Source: Endomychus coccineus (Eukaryota; Arthropoda; Insecta; Coleoptera; Endomychidae). From it: 64,000 nt of DNA. Numbering within the stretch: position 1 is the first letter of the stretch; each line of letters starts with the position of its first letter. The stretch spans positions 276,316,742 through 276,380,741 of the forward strand of contig OY294067.1 in the NCBI GenBank assembly GCA_958510875.1, read 5' to 3'. Both the position numbers and the translations under genes were made by a program. A model generated the notes under the pieces. The model was not told the DNA's origin. It was given only the letters and a program-made list of their open reading frames with translations, and did no database searches. Of this stretch, positions 51,701 to 63,420 are shown piece by piece.

Positions 51701-54092
51701 ACAGATAATAAATTCCTAAATGCTGCACATTATTACAAAAACATAAGCTTCCTCTCAACACCAACATTATTCAATCTTACAAATTTCAAGAACAAAACTC
51801 ATTGGGTAAGTTAAGAAAATAATATAATTGCAATATTTTATATCAGTAATTATTCGCATGTATTTAACAACACGTCTTTTCTTTAAGCTCCTTTTAGTTT
51901 AGAGTAACTATTACAAATTAAATGGTTCATTTCGATTTTGAAATTTTTATTAAATTTTCTATCTATTGCAGTTCCTTTCAAGTAATACACTGGCTATCAG
52001 TTTAATTTTGATCTAAGTACTTTTTCCTAAATCTTGTACTGATTCAGACCAGAGTTCTACTTTTCATTCAATTTTAACCCAGATTATCTTGGAGATATCC
52101 ATTCTCTCCTCCGTTGTTTATTTTAAATAAAATAGCTATTAAAAGTTCGATTTTCACCAGTTTAATAAAAAAAAGTGACTATAGTTATAGCACAGTAGCT
52201 TCTTCAAATAAATATTACAAAGTACTGATTGATTTCTTTCACATTTGAAGTTGAAGTAGACCGTTCTTAAAGGGAGAACTAACGGAAAAACAACCAAGAA
52301 ATTTCGGTCTGCCGCTTTGGATTTAGGCTTTTTGAGATATGATACGAATAACGATTGAATTAAGATCATGCAAATTACTTGACTTCTCTCCTAATTCTTA
52401 TACATTTATAATAATAATAAATCATTTATTTTACAATAATACAAAATGGTTCATATTCAGAAAAATAAATACGAATGAAACACAAATTCATACGGTGAGA
52501 TGCCACTGGGAAGGGGATAAGTGTTAATATATTGTTATCAGTATAAGTATGAATTATATATAAATTCTTGAGAAATAGATCACACTAACACATCTGCTCA
52601 TTAGAGGTAATGGATAAGGGTGATTGTTTTTTATTTATAGTATTATAGCGTATCCACAGTGTGAACTCTTTTTATTTAAACTGTGTTGCTACTAGTACCT
52701 TTTACTACTTGGTTGGGTAAATCTTAAGTCAGTAATTCCTTCGCAATACCAGCTGCGTCTTTCCAAATTTCTCACTCCATCGTTCTACATCCTTGCCAGT
52801 GAAATACATTATCCTCTCTATCATTATTCGTAGCGTAACAAATTTGATGAATATTGTTGAACTAAATGTAGCACTATTGTTTTTAGGTTTGCCCCAAGAA
52901 CCTGTGTATAACAGTGGTTCCCAAAATATGCAGTAATATTTATTTGGATGATTGTGAAAACTTGTATGACAACACTACTAGTACATTAAAATGCGTTGAA
53001 AATACGAATTCACGGATTATAAGTTGCTTCAATACTGTCAAAGCAATTAAATATGTGATATACCACAATGGAATTAAAGGTGTTACTGGAGTGGAAGTGT
53101 ATCTCCATTTAAGAAATATTACATTCAGATATGATGAAGTTTATAAGTATGAACAGCATATTACAACAGAATTTCTTTGGTTCAACACCAGTGTTAATGC
53201 CTCTAATACGTTTAGTGGGAATCCGGGATATCTGATAGGAAAACCTATTTTAATGGGAAAATTTCTCAATGGTACTGTTCATCGCAACTCTAGGAACTAC
53301 TCTGACACATTTATGACTTTACCATTTGAGGATGATAAAGTATGTTACACCGGTAAAAACTTATATCAACCTGTAGAATTTGGATACAATACTATACTTG
53401 ATTGCATTATCAGCGAAGAATTTAACAGTACTGGTTTGAATGCGTCACAAATTTGCAAGAATGTTCAAATACAAGTTTTTAAGTACTGGAGCATTGAAAT
53501 ATCAAATTACACCGAAGTCAATCATACAGTCGGACAATTTGGGAACGCAAATCCAAAAGTTGTAGATGATTGGATTTCCATTCTGTATAAAATATCACCT
53601 AAGGTAAGTGTAGCAGTCAAAATTTCTATGGAAGCTGTAGTTTTAATATTTCTTTTCGTGTTTTTCTTTCAGAATATTTTGGAGAACATTTCAGGAGTTT
53701 TCAACAAAGATAATACTACAATAACATGTAGTAATATTACTTCTGGCTTGAATACTGACGTATTCCATGCAAGAATTGACCTCAAAAAATTACAGAATCA
53801 AGAAAAGATACTTGGTGTAACTTATGAATTTCATCCTCTTTACAATATAACATTTCCTGCAGAAACGAAATCTTCTAAATTTACTTTCTACTTGGAGTTG
53901 TCTACTCAGGTGACGTTTTATGACATTACCACCCACAAGTTCAGGAAAGCCGTGGAACCCCCTTCGCTTCAAATCAGACTACCATATGACTTCTTCTACC
54001 CATTCATTAAAATAGGCAACGATTGTGCGTGTTCTAAAATATCTTGGTATTGGGTTATTATTATAAGTGTATCAATAAGTTTTTTACATTGA
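48722..54092 (+). CDS. tctn: Tectonic family protein (ciliary transition zone)
   Basis: Five exons, 48722-49261, 51323-51491, 51606-51805, 52887-53603 and 53673-54092, total 2046 bases, 681 aa, all in phase. The N-terminus has a hydrophobic signal-like stretch (GVILMIYVNYLLATLA) and a Ser/Thr/Asn-rich linker. The hallmark cysteine motif of tectonics follows: CSCNLIAGVCDIDCCCDIDC at about residues 98-117. The rest is the extracellular tectonic domain with many N-glycosylation sites and scattered cysteines. It ends in a short hydrophobic anchor (WYWVIIISVSISFLH). Tectonics are membrane or secreted members of the MKS complex. Which vertebrate paralogue (TCTN1, 2 or 3) it corresponds to cannot be said. 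Intron 1 holds a LINE fragment. Confidence 0.92.
49690..51115 (-). mobile_element. LINE fragment with RNase H region in Tectonic intron 1
   Basis: Minus-strand peptides in several frames. One is an RNase H-like segment (TFATVFQAKILAITTCALIM, 50468-50899). The other is a C-terminal zinc-knuckle region (LVDQPTCRGRGVEEETPMHV then LCQC, 49928-50188), as in I/R1-type non-LTR elements that encode RNase H. RT-thumb-like remains extend to about 51115. It is broken by frameshifts and is antisense to Tectonic. Confidence 0.75.
51806..52886. other. Tectonic intron 3, mostly repeat debris
   Basis: No host exon seen. Near 52400 an (ataata) stretch with aaatcattta may be a LINE 3' end. The 52575-52680 segment is a Penelope-type terminal repeat copy (separate entry). 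Confidence 0.4.
52565..52690 (-). repeat. Penelope-type terminal repeat copy in Tectonic intron 3
   Basis: The reverse complement reads agagttcacactgtggatac, then aatcacccttatccat. It matches the repeat at 30345-30415 over about 75 bp. The hammerhead-like part seen at 30438 is not present in this copy. Confidence 0.5.
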
Positions 54093-54689
54093 ATTGATTT
54101 AAATTAATTTTGTAGTGCTAGGTTAAATAACTTCAACATAAATGTGTATTTTAATTGGTTTGCATCTCCTTTTTATTGTCACATATTACGAAAGTAGTCT
54201 TTGTATGGAAACAAAGCTCTAGAACAATCTGAAAAACACGATTATTCAAAATGTAAACAAATTTTAAGGGCTCATTACTTGGATTCATATAAATATGTTC
54301 AAGGTTGCATGAGCCTTCAAAGTGGGGTTTCAACGTTAAAAAAAATATATCAATATCCGTTCAATACTTCATCTGGAAGAACCAAATTTGGTACACTGGT
54401 TTTGGGGGTGATTTGGAGATGGAGATGGAGAGTGAAAGTCAACTGAAGCATTCTAATATTAAGGGGTTGATTGTGGGTGGCCCACCCTTAAAATTATACA
54501 AATTTTTGTCTGTTGGCAGGTTTGGAAAATTATTATTTCGTCTCGTGGGGAATCTAATACGTGAACTTTCCACTCTTGTTCTTTTTCAAAAAACTTGGTC
54601 GTCTTTAAGGGAAACTTAAATAACTAAAGAAATGTTAACAACGTTAGGAAATCACCAAAAAGACAATTGCCAGCTATACTTTGACTACA
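54093..54689. other. Downstream flank of Tectonic, no gene seen
   Basis: Probably contains the Tectonic 3' UTR. The short ORFs have no recognisable motif. No canonical AATAAA lies directly after the stop. Confidence 0.35.
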
Positions 54690-56600
54690 CGAAAGAGAAA
54701 CCTATAATGTTAGAAGAACGTCGTGTGAGCTAGCGGTAGAATGTTGGGAGGGGAGATAGACATTCCAATTTTTCTTGAAGGTATGGAAGTTATAGGCATA
54801 GGGAAAGAACTCACCAGGGAAAGAGTTCCAAAAATTTGCCGTTCGATAGAAAAATGAAGTCTGGTAGAGAAACCTATGATGGTAGAGGAACATCGTGTGA
54901 GCCAGCGGTAGAATGTTGAGGGAGGAGATAAGCATTCGAAATTTTCTTGAAGGTTGGAGGTTATAGACATAGGGAAAGACCTCACTAGGTAAAGAAGTTC
55001 GGCAGGTCTCGAGCTTGACAATGAAGGGGTGACTAGCTTGAGCTCATTCAGTCCGCCTATCTGGAATCTCTCGTGGTGAACGACAGACGAGATTTCTGAT
55101 TGACACTGACCGTGGAAATATATATAGAAAAGGGAGAGATCGCCCACCTTTCTTCGATGTTCTAGAGAGGGCAATGAATGCGTAAGTGTGACATCATCAA
55201 TCAGACGAATAACTCTCTCTTTGGATAGAATTTAAGAGCTTCAGCGTATGTTTGGGAGCCGTATTCCAAACGTGTGAAGATCAAACAGTATATGTCGAAT
55301 CTGTGCTTTGTAGATTATGAGGAGCTGCAGTGATGTAAAGTAGCTCTTGACACGGAATAGAAAACTAAGTTTTTGTGAAGCGGTTTTCGCAATGAGAGGG
55401 TGCTGTTGGTGGTGATCCCAAGCATTGTTATGAAAGACTTCATAGGAATAGTTGTACCTGACATTATCATATTAGGGTTTGTGGGATCCGCCTTTCTGGA
55501 GAAGAGGCAAGATCCCCATTTCAAAATTATTGCCAGATCTCCATTAATTTCGTCACCTGTATCTGTCTCGCTCTCCTGGCTTCATTGGATGGTATAAGGA
55601 GGGGCTCTAGACAGTGGCGAAACTAGGTGAAGTGGCGCCCGTGAGAAGTGTTGTAATCGCGCCCCCTTTGAAAATTCCAAACCAAATGTATTTGTTTCTC
55701 GCTTTACATAAGCGAGATATAGTTAATTTGTACTACATAACATAATGAATCATTTAAAGTGATTGGTTAAAATTACTTTCTAATGTAATTAAATTTGAAA
55801 ACAAAAAACACAACAACAAAACATCTTTCTATATACATGTTTATTTGTTTATTGAATTTGAGTAACATGCTTGTTATAAATGCACCTTCCTCGCCTTCGT
55901 TGATGCAAAATCATCAATTAGACGGTTGAAATCTCCCTTCTCAACCTCTTCCCGTTCGACGCTAAGCAAAGCAAGGTCGCTTAAGCGATCTTGACCCATG
56001 GCTCGAAGATAATTTAGACATCAATTTTAATTTGCTGAATGATCTTTGACAACTAGCAATGGAAACTGCAATCGTGATTAATATTTGGATGGCGATTTGA
56101 AGATTCGGGAAGACGCTCTCATATACGTATTGTACGATGAACCGCAGAACGTCTTCAGGTCATAACAGTTTTACATTGGCCCTGGTGCTGATCAACATTC
56201 GGAATTCCTAAATTTCTTCATACAGCTGCTGATCATCGACATCGCAGTTGTAAAGATTTTAAGAGTTTTGATTTAATTTTACGAGTGCGCCGAGCGGCAC
56301 GTGCGCGGTCTGCCATATCCTAGATACGCCTCTGGTTCTAGATGAGGAAGCGCTATGAATAATACCATCATCTGCAAAGCTGTGGACGGGACTTCCAGCA
56401 GATCGTTTATATGGAGCTGAAATAAAGTTGGTGCAAAGAAATCCCTGTGGAACACCAGCGGAGAAAAACATGCGAAGAACATTCCTGTCGGCTGAATTGT
56501 AACGCCAAACTGTGCGTGAAGTTGATGGATTGGTTCGTCGGGGCATCATAGTGATTAGTGAATGGTTAGAGTTTCCCAATGGTGCACGGACCTTACTTCA
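54690..56600 (-). mobile_element. LINE fragment (minus), split by a hAT-type element
   Basis: Right part (about 56335-56600): the RT core RTVWRYNSADRNVLRMFFSA and VPQG in one frame, and PTLFQLHIND in another, so a frameshift breaks the gene. Left part (54690-55600): the C-terminal LINE tail, including a SFFYRTANFWNSFPGEFFP segment. That tail also appears a second time in a partial tandem duplication (54700-54800 and 54860-54960 are similar). Both parts are joined if the element at 55612-56334 is removed. Confidence 0.65.
55612..56334. mobile_element. hAT-type non-autonomous transposon nested in a LINE
   Basis: A 723 bp element with imperfect TIRs CAGTGGCGAAACTAGG and, on the inverted right end, CAGAGGCGTATCTAGG. 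The flanking duplications are gctctaga (55604-55611) and gttctaga (56335-56342), one mismatch in 8. No transposase ORF was recognised. The TIR and TSD length fit hAT. Confidence 0.75.
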
Positions 56601-57479
56601 TAGGGATCTGGATTGTTAGTGAGGGATAAGTCAAGCGTATTGGCATAATGGGATCTCAGGGATATCAGGAATCCCTGTTGGTTCATTAATTAATTGCTCA
56701 AGACCAAAGGTATTTCATTAATTGCTTAATTATTGATTGTTCTGGAATAATGATCATTTTAAAATTATTAATACCAAATTTTTTTTTCATATTGCATATA
56801 CTACTTAAGTTATTTGTGTTCTTATTGATATTTGCTAATTAGGTGTTGACATTCTCTTCCGATTTCAATTCTTTGTTATATATGTAAATTGATGGTTAAT
56901 GTAGCATGTTTTTTATGTTACGATTTCGCGTTCCAATAGATTATTGAAATTGATAAATTCGGTCGGATATGAAACTGGTATGGCAATGGATAAAGGATTT
57001 ATAAATGCTGATTCTCATATCATTTGCCATGTGCCTCTTCCTTCACTTCTCATGAGCGTTCCGTGGCTTAATTATTATTGCAGCGACAGTTGGGCGGTCT
57101 GCTTGGCAAGTGCAAATCTGCCCAGCAAACTACAAGTGCAAAATGCAAAATTATAATGATATTCGCAACAAAGATATGTCGAATCGTTGAGACTATTGTT
57201 TGATGTCACATCGCGTTCGGGCTTTTCCGGGACGTTTTCTTTAAACTCAAGTCATATTTTTCTATTGCATTTTTGGTACTGTTTTTGGTGATAAATTAAC
57301 AATAAAAAAGTATTCTTAATCGGTTCAAAGTGGATTTTGGTGATTTCCTGAAAAACATTGTTAAAAATCGAAGTTTCTTGAAAGATAACTAGAAAGAAAG
57401 TTTCAAAATTAGATTCCCGATGACTGCCAAAAAACAACAACATTCTGTAGAAATGTAAGGGTATATCACCATCCCGGTG
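56601..57479. other. Intergenic sequence, no gene seen
   Basis: AT-rich. A 70-codon plus-strand ORF at 56944-57156 and a 104-codon minus ORF at 57252-57566 have no recognisable domain, and the latter runs into the LINE. Confidence 0.35.
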
Positions 57480-59420
57480 CTCCGGATATTTCGATTTTGT
57501 ATCGCCAAGGCTTTGGAGGTCGGTCAAAGTTTTTTTTATTCCTAAGGCGGGAAGAACTGACTTCACTCAGGCCAAATCTTTACGCCCTATCAGCCTCACA
57601 GTATCCGTTCTCCTGAAAGCGCTGGAGAGGCTGATCGATAGGTATATCAAAGACGGCACATTGAACGATTTTCCGCTTCACCGTCGACAGTACGCCTATC
57701 AGGCGGGCAAATCAACCGAGACGGCTCTTCATCACCTGGTTACTCAGATCGAAGGAGCTATTAGTCTCGAACAGAGCGCCATAGGCGTTTTCTAGGACAT
57801 CGAAGGAGCGTTCGACAATATACCTCCTTCGAGTCCATGTGTCATGCTGCGGAGAGACACGGAATCGAATGAGGCTGGGTTTTACGCTCAAGCCTACGCA
57901 GACGACTTGGCAGCTGTGACCCTCCGATAACACTCGGTTATACCTTGTGCGAGCTTCAGAACACTACACTTGCCATCGTGGCTCGCTGGTGCCAGGCCGA
58001 GGGATTCGGGGTGAATCCTGAAAAGACCGAAGTGCTTCTTTTCACAAGGAAACGGAAACTGGGACCCCTACCAGATATTCGTCTGTTAGGAAGGTCCCTG
58101 CACATGTAAGACTCAGTGAAGTACGTTGTAGTTATCCTCGATGCTAAGCTGAGTTGGAAAATGTACCTGGAAACCCGGGTGAAGGACGTTGCATCCTTAT
58201 GGGCATGTAGAGAGCCTTCGTAAACACCTAGGTTCTACGACCACAGGTTCTGCACTCGGTCTACACGGCCATGGTCCGCCTAATCATAACCTACGAAGGC
58301 GTCGTGTGGTGGCCGGCGACAGAAACGGTTCTGTCCCGTCTGGCGCTGGGCAAGGCCCAATGACTTGCCTGCGTGAGGATAACGGGGGCTGTGAGGATCG
58401 CCCCCACCAGAGCTCTAGAGGATCTGGTGGGTATCGTCCGTCTACTGCCCGGTCCTCCTACAGATGCAGGATGCGATATCACTTGCTGTCAGGTTTCAAA
58501 CACCAGACGTCCTCATAACGCAGAGGAGGGACTGGGAGAACAAGGACTTTGGGCCGTTTATGGATGGGCTTAAGATTGGCGATTCTAGCGAAGCCGGAGT
58601 CTACTCGGATGCACCCAGAAGGGAGATTTCAGTTCCTCTAGGTGCCCACGCAACCGTTTTCCAGGCTGAGGTCTGTGCAATACGGACATGTGCCCTGGAA
58701 AACCTGAGATTAAACGAAGTAGACGGATTCACGGCCGAGCGGCCCTGGGCGCACTTCGCCCAGGCTTGTCTTGGAGTGTAGGGAAAATCTGGTTGAGTTA
58801 GCCAGAAGGAGCAAACTTAAGCTAGTGTGGGTACCCGCCCACTCTGGCCGATGAGTTGGCCAAACGGGGTTCTAACATTGCCTCGTGGCCCCGATTCAAC
58901 GATGATCAGAATTTCATCGGCCACCGGGCTCCACGTCCTAAATGAGTCACTGGATAGACAGTGGCTCTCGGTCTGGCATATAGTGTCCCCGCCATAAGGC
59001 TAACGAAGCTCCACACTTGGGAGTTCTCGCCTAAATTCTCTAAACCCTAATCTCTATGAGCAGGAGAGGCCTAAAACTGGTGACAGGACTCTTCACAAGA
59101 CACTCATCTGAATAAACATCTACACAAATTGGCATTGTTGAAGACCCAACTTGTAGTAGATGTGGAAAGGCGGATGAAACTGCCTCTCACATCCTAGCAG
59201 AATGTCCATCACTGGCTTGACGTAGGCTACAACACCTCGCCAGGACACATATGCCGCTTGAAGTTATAAGAGATATCAGTCCATGTAAAATCTTAGCCTT
59301 CGGCACTGCCTTAGGTCTGCTGAATTGATTCTTGTGTAAAGGGGTGCACAATGGACCCAATCAAGCGGTTTAAGTGCTCAGGACTCGTCCGCCCCCGATT
59401 GATTGATTGATTGAAGGGTA
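57480..59420 (+). mobile_element. LINE copy (I/R1-like, with RNase H and zinc knuckle), decayed
   Basis: Plus-strand peptides in order: FTQAKSLRPISLTVSVLLKA, RRQYAYQAGKSTETALHHLV and IEGAFDNIPP (after an in-frame stop). An internal deletion follows, then [51 protein letters not shown] and SLWACREPS. An RNase H-like GAHATVFQAEVCAIRTCALE lies at 58640-58710, and a knuckle DPTCSRCGKADETASHILAE near 59150. It ends with the same 3' terminus as the copy at 22740-23290, then a (GATT)n tail near 59400. Stops and deletions make it dead. Confidence 0.85.
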
Positions 59421-60296
59421 TGTCACCCCTAAATACTTCAGTTGACTTTCACTTGACACCCCAAGTGCACCCAAATAGTGTAACTTGGGCTCTTCTAAGT
59501 CACAAAAATATTGTGTTCTTTTAGAAGAAACCCCATCTTGAAGGCCTATAACAAGGGGTGCAACTTTGGATATATGATCATATCAACTTTTGTGCTCAAA
59601 ATAACGCAAAGCCTTTGAACTTTTTCGCGTATAATTAGAATCAAACTATATATGCAGTGGTAAATGATTTAATTAACTTTGATATTTCATCTTGAATAAA
59701 AATAATAAAACCTTGTTGTTTTATTTGAACAGTAATGTGACAATAATTGGTAATGTATCACTACAATCTATAGTGGCAAATTCTAGAGAAGGTGTAAAAT
59801 ACTGTTAGCTAATACTCCACAAGGACGTTTTTACCTGTTAAAAGGGAAAATAACAAAGCTTAACAGTTTTGACATAAAAGATAATTACACCATTTGCCGT
59901 AACCCTCGACAAAACGAGACTCCTTGTGCCCCATCTGAAGATTTGGTATGTCCATATCTAATAAATTTCCAGAGATTCAAGTGTTGAAATTTTGAGAAAA
60001 CGAGATGTATGGAAACAAAATCCATAATTTTTATTGTTCCAATGAACGATGCCCATCGATCACGTTATTGTAACAATTTCTGTATTAGTATAAAAGCAAT
60101 AGTCTTAGTGGTTCAGTATATTTTGTCAATTTGTAAGCGTCAAAAATTATCTTCATATTGATGTCATTGCCGATTTTATCGAACTCATATCATTACGTAT
60201 TAACTTTACGGTTTGTGCATACAAATCAATCTATTTCATAAGTGATGAACCGACTATACTTTCATTATTTTCGAAGAAGTTGAAGCAACAAGATTG
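59421..60296. other. Upstream region of the WAP gene with an exon-like ORF
   Basis: Mostly AT-rich. An exon-like block at about 59733-59990 is listed separately. The last 150 bp before 60297 probably hold the WAP gene promoter; a tatact motif lies near 60254, but no strong TATA consensus is seen. Confidence 0.35.
59787..59987 (+). pseudogene. Unidentified exon-like ORF
   Basis: A 66-codon stretch open from 59787 to a TGA at 59985-59987, without a Met start. It reads GRFYLLKGKITKLNSFDIKD, then NYTICRNPRQNETPCAPSED, with balanced amino acid use and two N-glycosylation sites. It has a possible acceptor (tactgttag, to 59808) and a good donor (TTG|GTATGT near 59947). A second open frame just upstream (SNVTIIGNVSLQSIVANSRE, from about 59733) looks like the same coding unit shifted by one base. 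I do not recognise the family. It may be a decayed exon or part of an unmodelled gene. Confidence 0.3.
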
Positions 60297-61668
60297 ATGG
60301 CTTTGTCGTACCACATTATTTATTTTACATTGATCTACATGATGATTAGCAGATTGACACAACTAGCAGCTGTTGATTTATGTGATGGATGTACAGATGC
60401 AGTAACCAGCTACTGCTGTAGATACCGAGGCTCATGTTGTGATTGTAAGTAATAATAATAATTAATTCCTATAACTATGTTGTTATCTCTCACACTTCAC
60501 AACGTTTTATGAGAAATAGGTTTGTAATTAGAAAGAATCTGTACGTCCTTCAAATGAACACAAAACTTGAACATGATCTAAATTAATTGTTATTGACCCG
60601 ATCTATCATAAAAAAGCTTTCTGACATTGTTAGATCATAACCTTAACCTATAAGCTTATACTAGAGTCATCCCAATCATGAGGTAGAATTTGTCACGTGA
60701 TCAACTCCGTCCTACTCTATACTCTTGAAGCAAGTAGTATTCAAATTTTTTCGGCTTTGAATAACATGAGATTACATTAATAAATAATATGGTGTGACTT
60801 TTTAATCCCTATATGAGATCTTTGATCACCGGTTATTCTTTTCAAATAGTTGTAAAGTTGAAACTTCTGACTATAGTAAAATTTAGTATAAGCTCGAGGA
60901 GATTGAAAAAATACTGGATATGCCCAAAAAATAAAGTGGTTAGGGTTAATCAAATATATCAAAATAGTATATCGACTCTACTACATAAACACAATGAGAG
61001 TTACTGAAGCAATACTAATGGACAGACCTATTCGGAAATTCTGTATAAGAGATTTAATATATTTGGAGTTAATCGTCTTTCTTCAGGATGTTGATGTTTG
61101 ATTCAACTCCTTTTCACAAATGGAAAGGTTGATTCGGAAAAATTACGCAATCTTGAACCAGTTTATGAAGCTTTCTAGGAAATTAGTACTGATCCATCAC
61201 GTTTTGTCATGCTGTCTTCTCAAATAATGTCACCGTCAGGAATATGTTTACAACATACGTATATACATGTTTATTGGGAACGGAAGAATCTATAAATTGC
61301 TCTAATCCGTTTTTGTTTGAAGCTTTTGTCTCGTGGTTAAGCAAACATTGCATAAAATCTATAAATGACTTCCATTCGCGACATAGCCTTCTACCTAACC
61401 ACTGCTCCATTACATTTTGCTAACGGAAAATCGTGATTTGAAGTGACTGCTGATCTTTGATAAATTTTCTTCTAATTATTCCAAAAACATAGCTATAGAC
61501 CCAAGTGGATGTCCAACTCCTGCAAGCCCTGAGTCTAAAGCTGTTTGTGCAAAAAAGCCGCTCAGATGTATATCAACTTCCCAGTGTCCAGGTTTGGAGA
61601 AGTGCTGTCTTACCAGATTTTGCGGAAGAAGTTGTATGAATACAGTATTCGACGGGTATAAATATTAA
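60297..61668 (+). CDS. Small secreted cysteine-rich protein with one WAP domain
   Basis: Two exons, 60297-60444 and 61493-61668, 324 bases, 107 aa. The first exon gives a signal peptide (ALSYHIIYFTLIYMMISRLT, cleavage probably near QLAA-VD), then a short segment with six cysteines (CDGC...SYCCRYRGSCCD). The second exon codes a WAP four-disulfide core: eight cysteines in the order GCP, VC, RC, QC, KCC, FC, SC, with the typical QCPGLEKCC signature. WAP proteins are mostly protease inhibitors or antimicrobial factors; that role is inferred. Tandem acceptors (tag, ctatag, 6 bases apart) would give two forms differing by two residues. Neither the ATG choice nor the absence of further 3' exons is proven. 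Confidence 0.75.
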
Positions 61669-61859
61669 TTCAATATCATTGACATGTAATGTTAAAATAC
61701 GTCCAAGTAATACAAAATAAGGCCAGATCTTCTTGTGTATGAGTCTTTTCATATTTATTAATTTAGATTGAGATGAAGAATTTTAAACCATACTATAATA
61801 TATGAAATTTCACATTTTAATTCTGCAGACAATACAATCTATAATTAAATTCAAATAAT

Positions 61860-62185
61860 ACATGATAATATGCACAGGGCACTATCCATCCTCCCATGAT
61901 TTTGCAATAGGCATCGGATATCCGTAATATTTCGATTTCAACACGAGTCACCTCAACCTATTAATTGATGGTGAAAAATCGTATATTCTCCGTATTATTG
62001 TTGAAGATGCAACCAATAATAAATATCCAATCATCCCATATGGTGTTACAATGGGCATCGGAGATGGAATATGTCGATTCAAGTAGAGTCACTTCAACTA
62101 ATTAAGATTTGAAATAAATCAAATTGGTGAAAAGCTTATATCCTCTCCTTATTATTGTTGAAGATGCAACCAATAATAGTATAAA
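61860..62185 (+). repeat. Two-copy tandem repeat of about 155 bp with a hairpin motif
   Basis: Copies at about 61875-62027 and 62030-62181 share, in order, ggcatcgga, tcgattc / tcgatttc, gagtcac-tcaac, ttattattgttgaagatgca and accaataat. The shared end tattattgttgaagatgcaa-ccaataata is itself an imperfect inverted repeat of about 28 bp. Confidence 0.6.
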
Positions 62186-63387
62186 GATACAGTTCAAGTA
62201 TAAATAGAGTAGAGTAAAGTAGGGTTGAGATTAAGGGATCAATGGAAATTCCAAAAACAGGTAGGTCCTAGGAAAGTACAGTATTAAATAGTAGACATAC
62301 GTTTTCACGTTATTATTAATAAAAGTGGTATAAAAACAAAGTAGTTGTTATTTCATATAATCAAAATGATAAATTACCATAAAGTAACGGCTTCCACCAT
62401 CGATTTTTTCATAAAGATCCAGGTATAATTATTGATAAAATCAAACACTCACTTTGTTTTTTACAACTGATGAAAAACAAAGTAAAAAAAACATTTACTA
62501 CTACAGGTAGATACTATTACTTTTATATGTGCTAAAAAACAAAGTAACAAAAAATTATTTTATAAAATAGTTTCTGCTTCCACTATCAATCGAAAATTTA
62601 ATTGTGTTAAATATATTGTGATTTTGGGTTCAAAAGAAAAGAAATACATGATAGCAAAAGAAATAATTCGTATTATTCCGGACAACACCATCAGTTCTAA
62701 TATATAGATATAATAGATAAGTTATTCGGTAAGCCCATATGATGGTTATTCCGAAGGTTCTTCAACTTCTGAAATCATCAATTGTTCAATAAATCTTAAA
62801 TAAATGCCAAATGCGTATTAACAAAAATATTAATTATATTCATATTGTATTTTCCTTTCTACACTTACGTGGCAAACTGATTTTTATTAAAGATTTATAA
62901 TCTAAAAATTAGCACTGAGGAGTGAACTCAGAAATGCAACTTTATTGAGCTTCCTATCAATCCTAGAGGGTTTGAGACTTCTTAGCACTAAGTCCTTCGT
63001 TGCATTGTTTATTTTGATGAAGAAAAATTGTTCACAACGGCAACGTTTCATTATTTCTTTCTCGTATATTCGTAGAGCGAAGTGCGCAAGAACCGATGTT
63101 AGCAAAATGGCTGACACTTGTTGGTTTTCGAAGAATATGTGAATGTACATCATAATAATACAGTGCCTTAAGTTTTACAAGACTGTGCATTTATACAGAT
63201 TGTGCGCGTTAACTCAAATGTGTAAGTCATGTATGTCATGTGATAATACCCCAACAACAACGGAAGTGCAGTGACTAGTGATGTTATCTTTAGAGAACGT
63301 CGGAGATGAGTGCTGCCGTAGACCTCGACTCCTGTTTATTACAAAGTCGCAGTGTTCCGTTGCCATTGTATTAGGATATTGCAATAA
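62186..63387. other. Intergenic AT-rich sequence, no gene seen
   Basis: Several aaaacaaagta tracts (near 62335, 62465 and 62540) in both orientations resemble the ends of the palindrome at 9667-9878. This may be old repeat debris. The ORF pair at 62902-63153 has no recognisable domain. Confidence 0.35.
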
Positions 63388-63420
63388 TGGATAACAATTC
63401 GTCTGCAGGGACCGAAAGGT
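63388..63420 (+). CDS. Possible first coding exon of a gene running off the window
   Basis: ATGGATAACAATTCG... encodes MDNNSSAGTER and stops exactly at a strong donor (AAAG|GTAGGT at about 63420). The 5' flank has higher GC content than its surroundings (63240-63400), as expected for a promoter/5' UTR. No downstream exon is recognised before the window ends. Weak call. Confidence 0.25.

Noticed and set aside
58189..58781. Three overlapping 66-109 codon ORFs
   Set aside because: Frame-shifted pieces of the LINE at 57480-59420, not host genes.
62902..63153. 83-codon minus ORF overlapped by a plus ORF
   Set aside because: No domain recognised and no splice or promoter support.
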